In this document: positions 1 through 7,929 of the stretch, in pieces
Position numbering within the stretch: position 1 is the stretch's first letter
Layout of the letters: each line of letters begins with the position of its first letter
DNA from: an uncultured Vibrio sp.
GTDB taxonomy: Bacteria > Pseudomonadota > Gammaproteobacteria > Enterobacterales > Vibrionaceae
Length of the DNA: 64,000 nt
Reading direction: 5' to 3'
NCBI RefSeq assembly: GCF_963675395.1
Contig: NZ_OY776222.1
Location: forward strand, 868,001 to 932,000
Made by a program: the position numbers and the translations under genes
Notes under the pieces: model-generated
The model's input: only the letters and a program-made list of their open reading frames with translations
What the model was told of the DNA's origin: nothing
The model's database searches: none

Positions 1-365
1 ATTGCTTCGTGACAGGTTTTCCTAAGAGACGAGTTCCTAATACGACCAACATTGCAGTGGAATTTATTGAAGGTGAGGCTCTGCTGTTAATGATGAATCA
101 GGTCGGAATTGCCGCATCATCGGGTTCTGCTTGTACATCTGGCTCATTAGAACCTTCTCATGTCATGAAAGCAATGCAGGTTCCATTTACCGCTGCACAC
201 GGCACGTTACGCTTTTCACTGTCTCGATTTACGACCGATGAAGATATTGATCATGTGCTAGAGCATTTGCCTCCAATTGTGGAGAGATTGCGCGAGATGT
301 CTCCGTATTGGAATTCGGAAACTCAACAAGGAAGTGCCACGGAATTTATTCCTGTATATGGCTAG
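1..365 (+). CDS. nifS: NifS cysteine desulfurase, C-terminal part (5' end outside window)
   Basis: This is the last 120 codons of a PLP-dependent cysteine desulfurase that supplies sulfur for nitrogenase Fe-S clusters, normally on the NifU scaffold. The reading frame is open from base 3 and stops with TAG at 363-365. The class I desulfurase active-site loop SGSACTSG is present, with the catalytic Cys codon at 132-134, followed by the conserved LEPSHV and GTLRFSLSRFT stretches of NifS. The assignment to NifS and not housekeeping IscS rests on position: nifV, nifW, nifZ and nifM follow in the order known from Klebsiella. The next gene starts 10 nt after the stop, so they are cotranscribed. The promoter and nifU would lie upstream of the window. 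Confidence 0.93.
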   Translation, partial: CFVTGFPKRRVPNTTNIAVEFIEGEALLLMMNQVGIAASSGSACTSGSLEPSHVMKAMQVPFTAAHGTLRFSLSRFTTDEDIDHVLEHLPPIVERLREMSPYWNSETQQGSATEFIPVYG

Positions 366-375
366 GAGTATGGCG

Positions 376-1518
376 ATGGACAAGGATGTACAGCTTGCAA
401 GCGTCATTATCAATGACACAACATTGCGCGATGGTGAACAAAGCCCAGGAGTGGGCTTTACCACCGAAGAAAAGGTAAATATCGCGTCGTTACTAGAATC
501 GGCCGGAGTCACAGAGCTTGAAGTGGGCATTCCCGCGATGGGAGAGCAAGAGCGGGAAACCATCAAAGCGATTACCAGTCATTTGAATCAGGCAGAGTCG
601 ATGGGGTGGTGCCGCATGCTGGCAGAAGATGTTCAGCGTGCTGGCAACCTCGGGCTTGATTGGCTCGATCTCTCAATACCGGTTTCGCATCAACAAATTA
701 AACATAAGCTGAATAAAACTTTGGACGATGTTTTGCTTGGTTGCGAGCGCGTTATTCAACAAGCTCTTGATAGCGGAATGCAGGTTTGTGTAGGGATGGA
801 GGATGCTTCTCGTGCTGATCATGATGTGTTATGTCGGGTACTTGAAGTGGCAGAGTCTTTTGGCGCGAGCCGAGTTCGTTTTGCTGACACACTCGGTATT
901 CTCGATCCGTTTTCAACTTACCAGATCATATCCGAAGTACGCGCAAAAACGGGTCTACAGATTGAAATGCATGCGCATAACGATTTGGGAATGGCGACAG
1001 CGAATTCTCTGGCTGCGATTCGTGCTGGAGCCAACTCTGTAAATACTACCGTTAATGGTCTTGGTGAGCGTGCGGGTAATGCAGCACTAGAGGAAGTGGC
1101 CGTTGCCCTGAATGTATTGAAGCAAGCGGAAACTGGGGTTGATTTATTAAAACTTGATGGCTTGTGTCGCTATGTTCAAGTTGCATCTGGACGCCAACCC
1201 GCTCCACAAAAAGCGATAGTTGGTGAATGTGTTTTTACCCATGAATCTGGTATCCATGTCGATGGCTTACTTAAAGACATCAATAACTATCAGGGGGTAG
1301 CACCTGGTTTAGTCGGACGTACTCATCAAATGGTGCTGGGTAAGCACTCGGGTAATCAAGCGATCGAGTCAATCTATGGGGGGATGGGCATTCGATTGAC
1401 TAAAGCGCAGTGTGAATTAATAAAAGCGCAGCTGGTTAATTGGTCTGAAACCTATAAATGCGTCCCAAACCCGCAGCAGTTAAGAAGTTTTACATCCATG
1501 ATCCTACACACGGCTTAG
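376..1518 (+). CDS. nifV: Homocitrate synthase NifV
   Basis: NifV condenses acetyl-CoA with 2-oxoglutarate to make homocitrate, the organic ligand of the iron-molybdenum cofactor. The product is 380 residues, the usual NifV length. The N-terminus carries the NDTTLRDGEQSPGVGF signature of the HMGL-like/isopropylmalate synthase TIM barrel. The metal-binding HAHNDLGMATANSLAA motif and the VNGLGERAGNA motif follow, and then the family-typical GECVFTHESGIHVDG. The frame is open back to 277, but the AGGAG at 364-368 is 7 nt before ATG 376, so that start is preferred over 358 or 370. It follows nifS by 10 nt and nifW comes next. Confidence 0.95.
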   Translation: MDKDVQLASVIINDTTLRDGEQSPGVGFTTEEKVNIASLLESAGVTELEVGIPAMGEQERETIKAITSHLNQAESMGWCRMLAEDVQRAGNLGLDWLDLSIPVSHQQIKHKLNKTLDDVLLGCERVIQQALDSGMQVCVGMEDASRADHDVLCRVLEVAESFGASRVRFADTLGILDPFSTYQIISEVRAKTGLQIEMHAHNDLGMATANSLAAIRAGANSVNTTVNGLGERAGNAALEEVAVALNVLKQAETGVDLLKLDGLCRYVQVASGRQPAPQKAIVGECVFTHESGIHVDGLLKDINNYQGVAPGLVGRTHQMVLGKHSGNQAIESIYGGMGIRLTKAQCELIKAQLVNWSETYKCVPNPQQLRSFTSMILHTA

Positions 1519-1543
1519 CCTCGATATCTTAGGAGTGAATGAT

Positions 1544-1837
1544 ATGGACATCACCGAACAAAGCGCACTCATCGAAGATCTTGAGCAACTTGAGAGTGTA
1601 GAGGACTTTTTAGACTATTTCGCCATTGAATACAGTCGTCAGGTTGTGCAAAGCAAGCACATTCCCCTGTTAAGGCTGTGTCGACAGCTATTAACAGCGA
1701 AAAAGGCGACGGATAGTTACGATGATTATCGCGATGCACTATCAACAGCCTATGGACAAATTGCCCGTGGGCGACTGCCAACCGTGAATCAAAGTGCTTG
1801 TGCTACGTGTCAGTCGGACTGCGATAAAACGGAGTAA
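1544..1837 (+). CDS. nifW: Nitrogenase-stabilising protein NifW
   Basis: A 97-residue protein recognised as NifW, which binds nitrogenase MoFe protein during maturation and helps protect it from oxygen. The diagnostic part is SVEDFLDYFAIEYSRQVVQ followed by a hydrophobic/basic helix (PLLRLCRQLL), matching the core of Klebsiella and Azotobacter NifW. The C-terminus ends with CATCQSDCDK, three cysteines that I do not recall from the Klebsiella protein and that could bind metal. A GTG at 1535 is in frame, but AGGAG at 1531-1535 overlaps it and sits 8 nt before ATG 1544, which decides the start. nifZ begins 4 nt after the stop. Confidence 0.85.
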   Translation: MDITEQSALIEDLEQLESVEDFLDYFAIEYSRQVVQSKHIPLLRLCRQLLTAKKATDSYDDYRDALSTAYGQIARGRLPTVNQSACATCQSDCDKTE

Positions 1838-1841
1838 CAAT

Positions 1842-2294
1842 ATGCCGATAAACATGCCCCGTTTTGAGCCGGGTAAAGAAGTGAGAGTCGTAAGAAATAT
1901 TCGTAATGATGGCAGTTTTAGAGACCGAGACAAGGGAGAGTTGCTGGTGACTGCTGGAAGCACGGGGATTGTTCGAAGTTGCGGTTATTTTTTACAGACA
2001 CAGCTCATTTATCAGGTTTTTATCGAAGCAGAAAACAAAGTGGTGGGTGTGAGAGATAGTGAAGTTATTGACGCCGCCTTACCCTGGGTTCCTTGTCTAT
2101 TTCGATCTCTGGATAAAGCAAAACTAACTTGCAGCTTGGTGATGTTTGGTAAGCCGCTCGCGTCTAAAGGTGACGTAATAGAAGTACACCGGGCGTACCG
2201 AAACTTGGAGGATGGCTCGGTGGATTATGAAGTTAAGTTTGGTGACCACATTATCAGGCTAGATGCCACACGATTAACCCCAATAGAGGCATAG
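1842..2294 (+). CDS. nifZ: NifZ, MoFe protein maturation
   Basis: A 150-residue NifZ. In Azotobacter and Klebsiella, NifZ helps convert the precursor of the second P-cluster in the MoFe protein. Visible family features are the N-terminal basic beta-strand EVRVVRNIRNDG, then GELLVTAGSTGIVRSCGYFLQ and QLIYQVFIEAENKVVGVRD, a small SH3-like beta fold typical of NifZ. The ORF is open upstream within nifW, but ATG 1842 has GGAG at 1831-1834 with 7-nt spacing, and the protein then starts where homologues start. It sits between nifW (4-nt gap) and nifM (10-nt gap), the same order as in Klebsiella. Confidence 0.9.
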   Translation: MPINMPRFEPGKEVRVVRNIRNDGSFRDRDKGELLVTAGSTGIVRSCGYFLQTQLIYQVFIEAENKVVGVRDSEVIDAALPWVPCLFRSLDKAKLTCSLVMFGKPLASKGDVIEVHRAYRNLEDGSVDYEVKFGDHIIRLDATRLTPIEA

Positions 2295-2304
2295 GAGTGT
2301 CCGC

Positions 2305-3141
2305 ATGGAAGCGTATCAACGCCACTACCTTACAGCGAAAGTGGCGACAGAAAAATTCAAATTAAACCCGGAATGGCTAAGTGATCAGCAACGCCAGGAT
2401 GTCGATGCCCAGGTGGCACAGCTATTTCGAATTCAGTCTGCAGTACTGAGTTCTAGTCTAGGTATCCAAACTTATGTTCATGACGATGAACTTAAACAAG
2501 CGATGAATCAAGTGATGGAGGGGTACCCAAGCTTAGAAGAGTTTTATCGTGCACTGCGAGGCCAGCAATTATCGGAAAGTGATCTGAGGCTGGCGTTAAA
2601 AGACGAACTTCGCTGCAATAAAGTGTTAGAACAGATTAGTAGTGATGTTCCTGAACTGAGCGAAGAAGCCGCTTTTGAACATTATCAAGCCAACCAGGAA
2701 AAGTTTGTCCGACCAAGCCTATGGGAGCTGAGTCAAATACTGGTCACCGTAAATAGCGAAATTGAGGAAAATCACCGCGAAGCTGCTTTTGCACGTATTC
2801 AGGAAGCAAAGCAAGAGTTAAAAGAGAGAGACTTTTCGCAAGTCGCACTTAAATATTCTGAATGTCCTAGTGCAGTAAATGATGGCTACCTGGGATGGTG
2901 TGAAGAGGCCAAACTTTTTCCGCAAATCGCGCAGCAGTTACCGTTGCTTGATCTAATGGAGATTAGCTCAGTTATTGAGACGGAAATTGGTTTCCATTTG
3001 GTTCGCGTTCACTCAGTCAAACCTAGTGGTCCGGTATCGTTTGAGCAAGCTTACCCATACCTAAAGCAGAAACACCAACAACGTGCTAAAGCATACATAC
3101 AAAAGCAGTGGGTATCGCAGTTGTTAGTAGAAAAAGGGTAG
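2305..3141 (+). CDS. nifM: NifM, peptidyl-prolyl isomerase for the Fe protein
   Basis: A 278-residue protein with a SurA-like alpha-helical N-terminal half and a parvulin/PpiC rotamase domain at about residues 135-250 (PSLWELSQILVTVN, YSECPSAVNDGYLGWCEE, IETEIGFHLVRVHSVKP). No signal peptide is present, as expected for the cytoplasmic NifM, which is needed to fold and activate the nitrogenase Fe protein NifH. The start is supported by AGGAG about 7-9 nt upstream. It is the last canonical nif gene of the operon, and its stop lies 4 nt before modA, whose ribosome-binding sequence AAAAGGG is inside the end of nifM. Confidence 0.92.
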   Translation: MEAYQRHYLTAKVATEKFKLNPEWLSDQQRQDVDAQVAQLFRIQSAVLSSSLGIQTYVHDDELKQAMNQVMEGYPSLEEFYRALRGQQLSESDLRLALKDELRCNKVLEQISSDVPELSEEAAFEHYQANQEKFVRPSLWELSQILVTVNSEIEENHREAAFARIQEAKQELKERDFSQVALKYSECPSAVNDGYLGWCEEAKLFPQIAQQLPLLDLMEISSVIETEIGFHLVRVHSVKPSGPVSFEQAYPYLKQKHQQRAKAYIQKQWVSQLLVEKG

Positions 3142-3145
3142 TTTT

Positions 3146-3892
3146 ATGGCAAAAAATAGAATGATATTGCAATGTTGTTTAGCGTTTTCTCTGCTCTCTA
3201 ATGCTGCTTTCAGTCAAACGCTGACCGTTGCGGTTGCGAATAACTTCTATGGGCCGATGAAAGCATTAGTCAGTGATTACAAGCAACAGCATAGCGATGA
3301 TGTAGAGATTAGCACAGGTTCAACGGGCCAGCTTTATGCGCAAATTGTTAACGGTGCACCATTTGATTTGTTTTTCTCAGCCGATCAACATCGCCCTCGG
3401 TTGCTGGTGGAACAACAATTGGCTGATAACCGTTTTACGTACGCACAAGGCGTTTTGGTGGCATGGTCGCCTGCTGAGAACCTTGACGTTAAATCAGAGT
3501 TGTTTTCAGGAGATTTTCAGTACCTGGCGATCGCCGACCCAAAGCTTGCCCCTTATGGGTTAGCAGCACAGCAGATGCTGGAGAAGCATCAACAATGGCA
3601 AGGCGCGCAAAATAAACTGGTTATCGGCAAAGGGCTGAACGCCACCTATCAATTTGTTTTTACCGGTAATGCACAAATCGGGCTACTGGCGAAATCTCAG
3701 GTTTATCAGCAGGGGAAATTTCAGTCAGGCAGCGTTTGGCAAATCCCTTCTAGTGATTACGAGCCCATTAAGCAAGATGCGGCGGTGCTGAAGTCGGGCA
3801 AAGATAAAGTCGGTGTGACGCAATTTCTCAGTTACCTGAAAAGCGATCGTGCTAAAGACATTATTCGCAGTTATGGGTACTTGACCGACTGA
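3146..3892 (+). CDS. modA: Molybdate ABC transporter, periplasmic binding protein
   Basis: A 248-residue molybdate-binding protein. Residues 1-23 form a signal peptide (Lys/Arg start, hydrophobic core, cleavage after AAFS). The mature protein begins TLTVAVANNFYGPM and contains STGSTGQLYAQIVNGAPFDLFFSAD, the oxyanion-binding and core motifs of ModA, then ADPKLAPYGLAA and a C-terminal FLSYLKSDRAKDIIRSYGY. It would capture molybdate in the periplasm for ModB/ModC. The gap to nifM is 4 nt, so translational coupling to the nif operon is likely; that link is the notable point. A general anion-binding relative is less likely given modB and modC next to it. Confidence 0.93.
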   Translation: MAKNRMILQCCLAFSLLSNAAFSQTLTVAVANNFYGPMKALVSDYKQQHSDDVEISTGSTGQLYAQIVNGAPFDLFFSADQHRPRLLVEQQLADNRFTYAQGVLVAWSPAENLDVKSELFSGDFQYLAIADPKLAPYGLAAQQMLEKHQQWQGAQNKLVIGKGLNATYQFVFTGNAQIGLLAKSQVYQQGKFQSGSVWQIPSSDYEPIKQDAAVLKSGKDKVGVTQFLSYLKSDRAKDIIRSYGYLTD

Positions 3893-3914
3893 AGAGAGAG
3901 TAAGGGGGATACCA

Positions 3915-4583
3915 TTGGATGGTTTAGTGATTGCTACGACACTGAAGTTGGCTTTTGTCGTAACGTGCGCACTGCTGGTGATTGGCATACCCACAGCTTG
4001 GTGGCTATGTCATGGTAAATCGCGTTTTAAGCCGGTGATAGAGTCTGTTCTGCTGTTACCTTTGGTTCTGCCGCCGACCGTTCTCGGTTTTTACCTGCTA
4101 GTGCTGCTTGGGCCGCAGGGCAGTGTGGGACAATTTTTATATCTGTTGGGCTGGCAACAACTGCCGTTCACTTTCACAGGTATTGCGGTGGCTTGCACCA
4201 TACACTCTCTGCCGTTTGTCCTCCAACCGCTTAAGAACGCGTTCGCCGCCATTGGTAAAAGACCAATGGAAGTCGCAGCAACATTACGTGCGTCGCCATT
4301 CGATACATTTATTACGGTCACGCTGCCTCTGGCATGGCCAGGGGTCTTATCTTCTGCTGTCATGGGGTTTTGCCACACACTAGGCGAGTTCGGTGTCGTG
4401 CTTATGATTGGCGGAAATATACCGGGACAAACTCGGGTCATGTCGGTCGAAATTTACAACCATGTTGAAGCACTCGACTACCTTAATGCGCATATTTTAT
4501 CGGCTGGATTAGTCGGTTTTTCTTTTCTGGCGTTGTTGTTGATTCATTGGCTCAACAATCTTCATAAAGTCAGAATGGAGTAG
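3915..4583 (+). CDS. modB: Molybdate ABC transporter permease
   Basis: A 222-residue inner-membrane permease with about five transmembrane segments. The ABC-permease EAA loop that docks the ATPase is visible as EVAATLRASPFDTFITVTLP followed by GFCHTLGEFGVVLMIGGNIPG, both typical of ModB. The start is unusual: the in-frame start is TTG at 3915, preceded by AAGGGGG (about 3902-3908) with 6-nt spacing. The nearby ATG at 3919 is out of frame and closes at once. Starting at TTG gives a normal ModB length. It lies 22 nt after modA and 11 nt before modC. Confidence 0.9.
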   Translation: MDGLVIATTLKLAFVVTCALLVIGIPTAWWLCHGKSRFKPVIESVLLLPLVLPPTVLGFYLLVLLGPQGSVGQFLYLLGWQQLPFTFTGIAVACTIHSLPFVLQPLKNAFAAIGKRPMEVAATLRASPFDTFITVTLPLAWPGVLSSAVMGFCHTLGEFGVVLMIGGNIPGQTRVMSVEIYNHVEALDYLNAHILSAGLVGFSFLALLLIHWLNNLHKVRME

Positions 4584-4594
4584 GAGGTAATCGA

Positions 4595-5743
4595 ATGTTC
4601 AACGCGACAGTGAGTGAAATTGAAGGTGTAATAAGTACTGAAAATGAAGGCGCAATCAATCAAGGTGCAATAAGCGCTAAGCTGAACATCAACTACGAAG
4701 ACTTTCAGCTCAAGGCTGAGTTAGAACTGCCGAGTCGAGGTGTGACTGTACTTTTTGGGCATTCAGGTTGTGGGAAGACTACCTGTTTAAGAGCCATTGC
4801 GGGGCTTGTCAGAGTCGAGCAAGGCGAAGTGCGAGTCAATAGCGAACAATGGCAAAGCTGGGATGGAAAAGTTTTTGTTCCTACCTTTGAACGCCGAATT
4901 GGTTATGTTTTTCAAGAGGCAAGCCTATTTCCGCATTTAAACGTTGATCAAAACCTAGCTTATGCAGAGAAGAGGGTAAAAAACCAACCGATCCTTTTTC
5001 ATCGTGACAGCATATTGCACTTATTAGGCATCAAAACCTTGTTGAATCGTTATCCATCACAGCTTTCCGGAGGAGAGAAGCAGCGAGTGGCGATCGCGCG
5101 CGCTTTGCTGACACAACCACAATTGTTGCTGATGGACGAGCCGTTATCTGCACTGGACCATGCCAGAAAAGAAGAGTTTTTACCTTACCTTGAACGCCTT
5201 CAGAGGGTGTGGGATCTGCCTATCATCTATGTCACTCACTCGGTGCAAGAACTGGCAAGGTTAGCCGACCATATTGTGTTATTTAATCAAGGCAACATCA
5301 TCGCCAGTGGCGGTGCTCAACAGGTAATGTCTGATGCCAAGTTTAGTCATCTGTTTGGCGAGGAAATGGGGAGCGTATTTGACACAGTGGTGAAAAGCCG
5401 TTGCGAAAAGTACGCAATGACCGAGTTATCTTGTAACGATGTCACGTTTTATGTGCCCGGTGAAACGGCGAATACTGGAGAGCGCCAGCGATGTCGGATT
5501 CTGGCAAGCGACGTAGGAATAGCATTGGATGAGCCTGTTTCCACCACTGTGCTTAACCGATTACCGGCAAAGATTGTCGAGATTGAATCGAAATCCATTC
5601 AAACTGGTGAAGCGATAGTTGTATTAGAACTCAGTAATCAACAGCGTTTACTCGCGAGGGTAACGCTTAAATCACTTCATGAACTCGATTTGCAGCGAAA
5701 GAAACGTGTCTGGGCGCTAATTAAATCCGTTGCGATTTGTTAA
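4595..5743 (+). CDS. modC: Molybdate ABC transporter ATPase with MOBE domain
   Basis: A 382-residue ATP-binding subunit that powers molybdate import. Walker A GHSGCGKTT is at residues 55-63, the Q-loop in GYVFQEASLF, the signature LSGGEKQRVAIARAL, Walker B LLLMDEPLSALD and the switch His in VTHSVQELARLAD. The last 70 residues or so, starting near TTVLNRLPAKIVEIESKS, form a TOBE/MOBE-type molybdate-binding domain. Homologues usually begin shortly before the first beta-strand, whereas this protein has about 28 extra N-terminal residues (repeated EGVIS/EGAIN/QGAIS). The strong GGAGG eight to nine nt before ATG 4595 supports the long start. It is the last gene of the nif-mod unit. Confidence 0.94.
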   Translation: MFNATVSEIEGVISTENEGAINQGAISAKLNINYEDFQLKAELELPSRGVTVLFGHSGCGKTTCLRAIAGLVRVEQGEVRVNSEQWQSWDGKVFVPTFERRIGYVFQEASLFPHLNVDQNLAYAEKRVKNQPILFHRDSILHLLGIKTLLNRYPSQLSGGEKQRVAIARALLTQPQLLLMDEPLSALDHARKEEFLPYLERLQRVWDLPIIYVTHSVQELARLADHIVLFNQGNIIASGGAQQVMSDAKFSHLFGEEMGSVFDTVVKSRCEKYAMTELSCNDVTFYVPGETANTGERQRCRILASDVGIALDEPVSTTVLNRLPAKIVEIESKSIQTGEAIVVLELSNQQRLLARVTLKSLHELDLQRKKRVWALIKSVAIC

Positions 5744-5847
5744 CAACAATACATGAAATGCTCAAGTAGAGTACGTTTGGTTGTGGTTCCACCTTTACTC
5801 ATTCATCTATACTTCAGGTAGATGGTCATGGTTAAGAGGTGGCTAAT

Positions 5848-6024
5848 ATGGACTTTACAGAAAAACTTCGCTTAAAAGGCAAAGCGGAAGAAGATCTCTA
5901 CTTTGCCAAGCTAGATCGTCAGCTAATCGAAGCGTTACACGAAAAACAGAAGCAAGAGCAAGCTATATTGAATCCAGAGGAGCGGGAAGATTCAATTATG
6001 CCGACAATTATGGATACAAAATGA
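5848..6024 (+). CDS. Small charged helical protein, unknown function
   Basis: A 58-residue ORF starting at ATG 5848 with AGAGG 7 nt upstream (a GTG at 5839 is in frame but overlaps the ribosome-binding sequence). It is rich in Lys, Glu, Leu and Gln and predicted as one long amphipathic helix (LRLKGKAEEDLYFAKLDRQLIEALHEKQKQEQ). It has no cysteine, signal peptide or membrane segment. I do not recognise a function. The coding feel and ribosome-binding site argue that it is real. It is 104 nt beyond modC, so it could be the end of the nif-mod transcript or have its own promoter. Confidence 0.6.
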   Translation: MDFTEKLRLKGKAEEDLYFAKLDRQLIEALHEKQKQEQAILNPEEREDSIMPTIMDTK

Positions 6025-6357
6025 CCGACTATAAACACTCATTATTTATAGTTAGATGCTCATAATACCATGCTTAGCCATTTCATTTACGTTGAGTGGC
6101 GAGGGGGGCGTTTTCTGTGATTTACTAACCCCACCACTTATTACAAAATACCAATCGCTTAACCATTTTTATCTGAGTCATTCCAGCGAGCCCTAGCGAG
6201 ACTAGGAATCTAATAGCAGCGTACTGGGCCGTTAAAGAAAAGTTTTGGCCATAAAGTGCGCGGTAAGTAGATCCTGAATTACGCTCCTTCGTCGCTTTTC
6301 AGGATGACTGTTTAGTGTGAAGGTGTGGTTCTTCGTCAAGCGAACACCATTTCCCAC
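6025..6357. other. Intergenic region between the small ORF and EamA gene
   Basis: 333 bases without a convincing gene. The left part is AT-rich and carries the ATACCAAT motif (near 6148) that often occurs between Vibrio genes. The right part is the palindromic repeat at 6176-6309. The genes on both sides converge on this region. Confidence 0.6.
6176..6309. repeat. 134-bp imperfect palindromic intergenic repeat (ERIC-sized)
   Basis: The element begins AGTCATTCCAGCGAG and ends CTTTTCAGGATGACT, which is close to the reverse complement of the beginning. Each arm is itself able to fold, with CCTAGCGAGACTAGG in the left arm and a GCTCC...GTCGC segment in the right arm. Length and design (short terminal inverted repeats, no ORF, between convergent genes) resemble ERIC/MITE-type elements. 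Whether it is multicopy cannot be seen in this window. Confidence 0.5.
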
Positions 6358-7257
6358 TTAATACTTTGCTTTCTTCAAACTCAGGTATCCCTCAATCATG
6401 AGTACAAAAACAGCAAGCCAAATTGCAATATACGTTGGCCATTCTTTCGCTGTGATGCTCTCGCCCAATAAAACAGCGACCAAGACCAGAAGGACAGGCT
6501 CAACATAAACCAGCAGGCCAAACAGGCTCAAGTTTAGATGAGGTGCAGACAGAGATTGAAATGCGAGCGCTAATGTACTGATTAACCCTAGCCCCAGGAT
6601 TAACCAAAGCAGATCAGAACTTACGTTGATCTCTTGAATAATGTGCCCGCTATCAAAAATAAAGTAGAGACTGACAGGCAGGCTCAGCATCATGTCAAAC
6701 CAGACACCGCCAATATTATTCGTGTTGGTTTTTTGTCTTAGCCAAAAATAAATGGGGTAACCTAGGCAGACTACCAAGGTAGGCCAGGCTAACGTCTGAG
6801 ATATCACCATTTGATTGAGAATGCCAAGTATGGCGAAAACGCACGCCAGCTTCTGAAAGCGAGACATTTGATCGTTAAATGCCAAGCGTCCCACCAAAAC
6901 TAGCGTGATCGGCATAATAAAATAGCCGAGCGACACGGCAAGTCCGTAGCCATTCATTGGTGCCCACAAAAACAGCCATAATTGAATTCCAATCAAAAAG
7001 GACGCGATGAAGCGAGTCAAAATGAAGATTAAGTCACATTGTAACATTCGCTCAAAGATAGCCACGACTTGGTGCCAGTTCCCGTTGGCGAGAATAAAAA
7101 CGGTTAACAGTGGGACAGTAATGAAAATACGCCATCCATATATTTCCTCTCCATCAAGTTCGCCCAGTAAAGACGTGTAAGCGAACATAGCTGCGAAGAG
7201 GGCCGACCCGATGATATTGAGAGTCACGCCAAAAGGAGTATTGGTTCTAGTGTGCAT
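6358..7257 (-). CDS. EamA/DMT-family membrane transporter
   Basis: A 299-residue integral membrane protein with about ten hydrophobic helices in two EamA repeats, of the drug/metabolite transporter superfamily. The N-terminal helix is followed by LDGEEIYGWRIFITVP, and the second half ends in LFGLLVYVEPVLLVLVAVLLGE, the typical EamA final repeat, then a Lys-rich C-terminus. It resembles RarD-like exporters, but the substrate cannot be read from sequence. The frame extends to a GTG at 7299; ATG 7257 gives an N-terminus typical of the family and is preferred, though neither start has a strong ribosome-binding sequence. It stands alone and converges with the small ORF at 5848. Confidence 0.82.
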   Translation of the reverse strand: MHTRTNTPFGVTLNIIGSALFAAMFAYTSLLGELDGEEIYGWRIFITVPLLTVFILANGNWHQVVAIFERMLQCDLIFILTRFIASFLIGIQLWLFLWAPMNGYGLAVSLGYFIMPITLVLVGRLAFNDQMSRFQKLACVFAILGILNQMVISQTLAWPTLVVCLGYPIYFWLRQKTNTNNIGGVWFDMMLSLPVSLYFIFDSGHIIQEINVSSDLLWLILGLGLISTLALAFQSLSAPHLNLSLFGLLVYVEPVLLVLVAVLLGESITAKEWPTYIAIWLAVFVLMIEGYLSLKKAKY

Positions 7258-7929
7258 AATTCTGTTCGAGTGTAATTCAAATTGATGATGACATAGCACG
7301 CGATCGCGTCTAGCGTATTTACAAGCGGACTAATTGAGAATAAGTCATGTTGTTTGACTCGAATGATTAGCCATTGCTCAATGGGTTGCAAAATGATTGT
7401 TGCGTTCTCTTGCGTAAGCTAACAGAAATGAAACATCTTTGCACCAGGTGTGTGCGTAAATGCATAAAAATAGCTAAGGTTTGAGGTTACTTGCCGATAG
7501 ATGAACCAGAAATCTTGAAGGTGTGTGCCCATACCTTTTAACCTTAAAATACTTCCCCAAACAGTTGGTTTATAGCTGCACCGTTGTATAGGTCTCAACT
7601 TGAATTTTACGTTTAACTTTAATTAATTCCATCGCTAAAGTTAAATAATAAATGTATGCGATTACATTCTATTATATTTAATTCTGTTATTTTTAAGGTA
7701 GATAGATTAATTAAACTTTCATATTACTTTAACTCAGTATTGACACGGTGGGTTGACTTAAGTTTTTGAAATGTAGTTATTTAATTTTTATTTAAATGGG
7801 TTTGCATCTGTTTTTTAGTCACTTAAAAGTCATATTAAACTGCTAGTTTAATAAAAGTATGACTATCCAATAAAAGTAAGTCATAACGAAATTAAACACT
7901 CAACTAATACAACATGGATGAGATACAAG
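7258..7929. other. Long AT-rich intergenic region upstream of the nuclease gene
   Basis: About 670 bases with no supported gene on either strand, between a leftward transporter and a rightward nuclease. It is strongly AT-rich from about 7600 on and probably contains both promoters. The only specific feature I can point to is a pair of AGTCA half-sites 11 nt apart near 7817-7833. Confidence 0.6.
7815..7835 (+). promoter_or_regulatory. Candidate PhoB-type direct repeat
   Basis: Two AGTCA(C/T) half-sites are spaced exactly 11 nt apart with AT-rich sequence between them, about 95 bp before the nuclease start. Pho boxes are 11-nt direct repeats of CTGTCAT-like sequence; here the T of TGTCA is replaced by A. 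My recollection is that the related Vibrio cholerae nuclease Xds is phosphate-regulated. The match is weak. Confidence 0.25.

Noticed and set aside
3919..3930. ATG at 3919 as modB start
   Set aside because: It is out of frame with modB and reaches a stop after two codons; TTG 3915 is in frame and well spaced from the GGGGG sequence.
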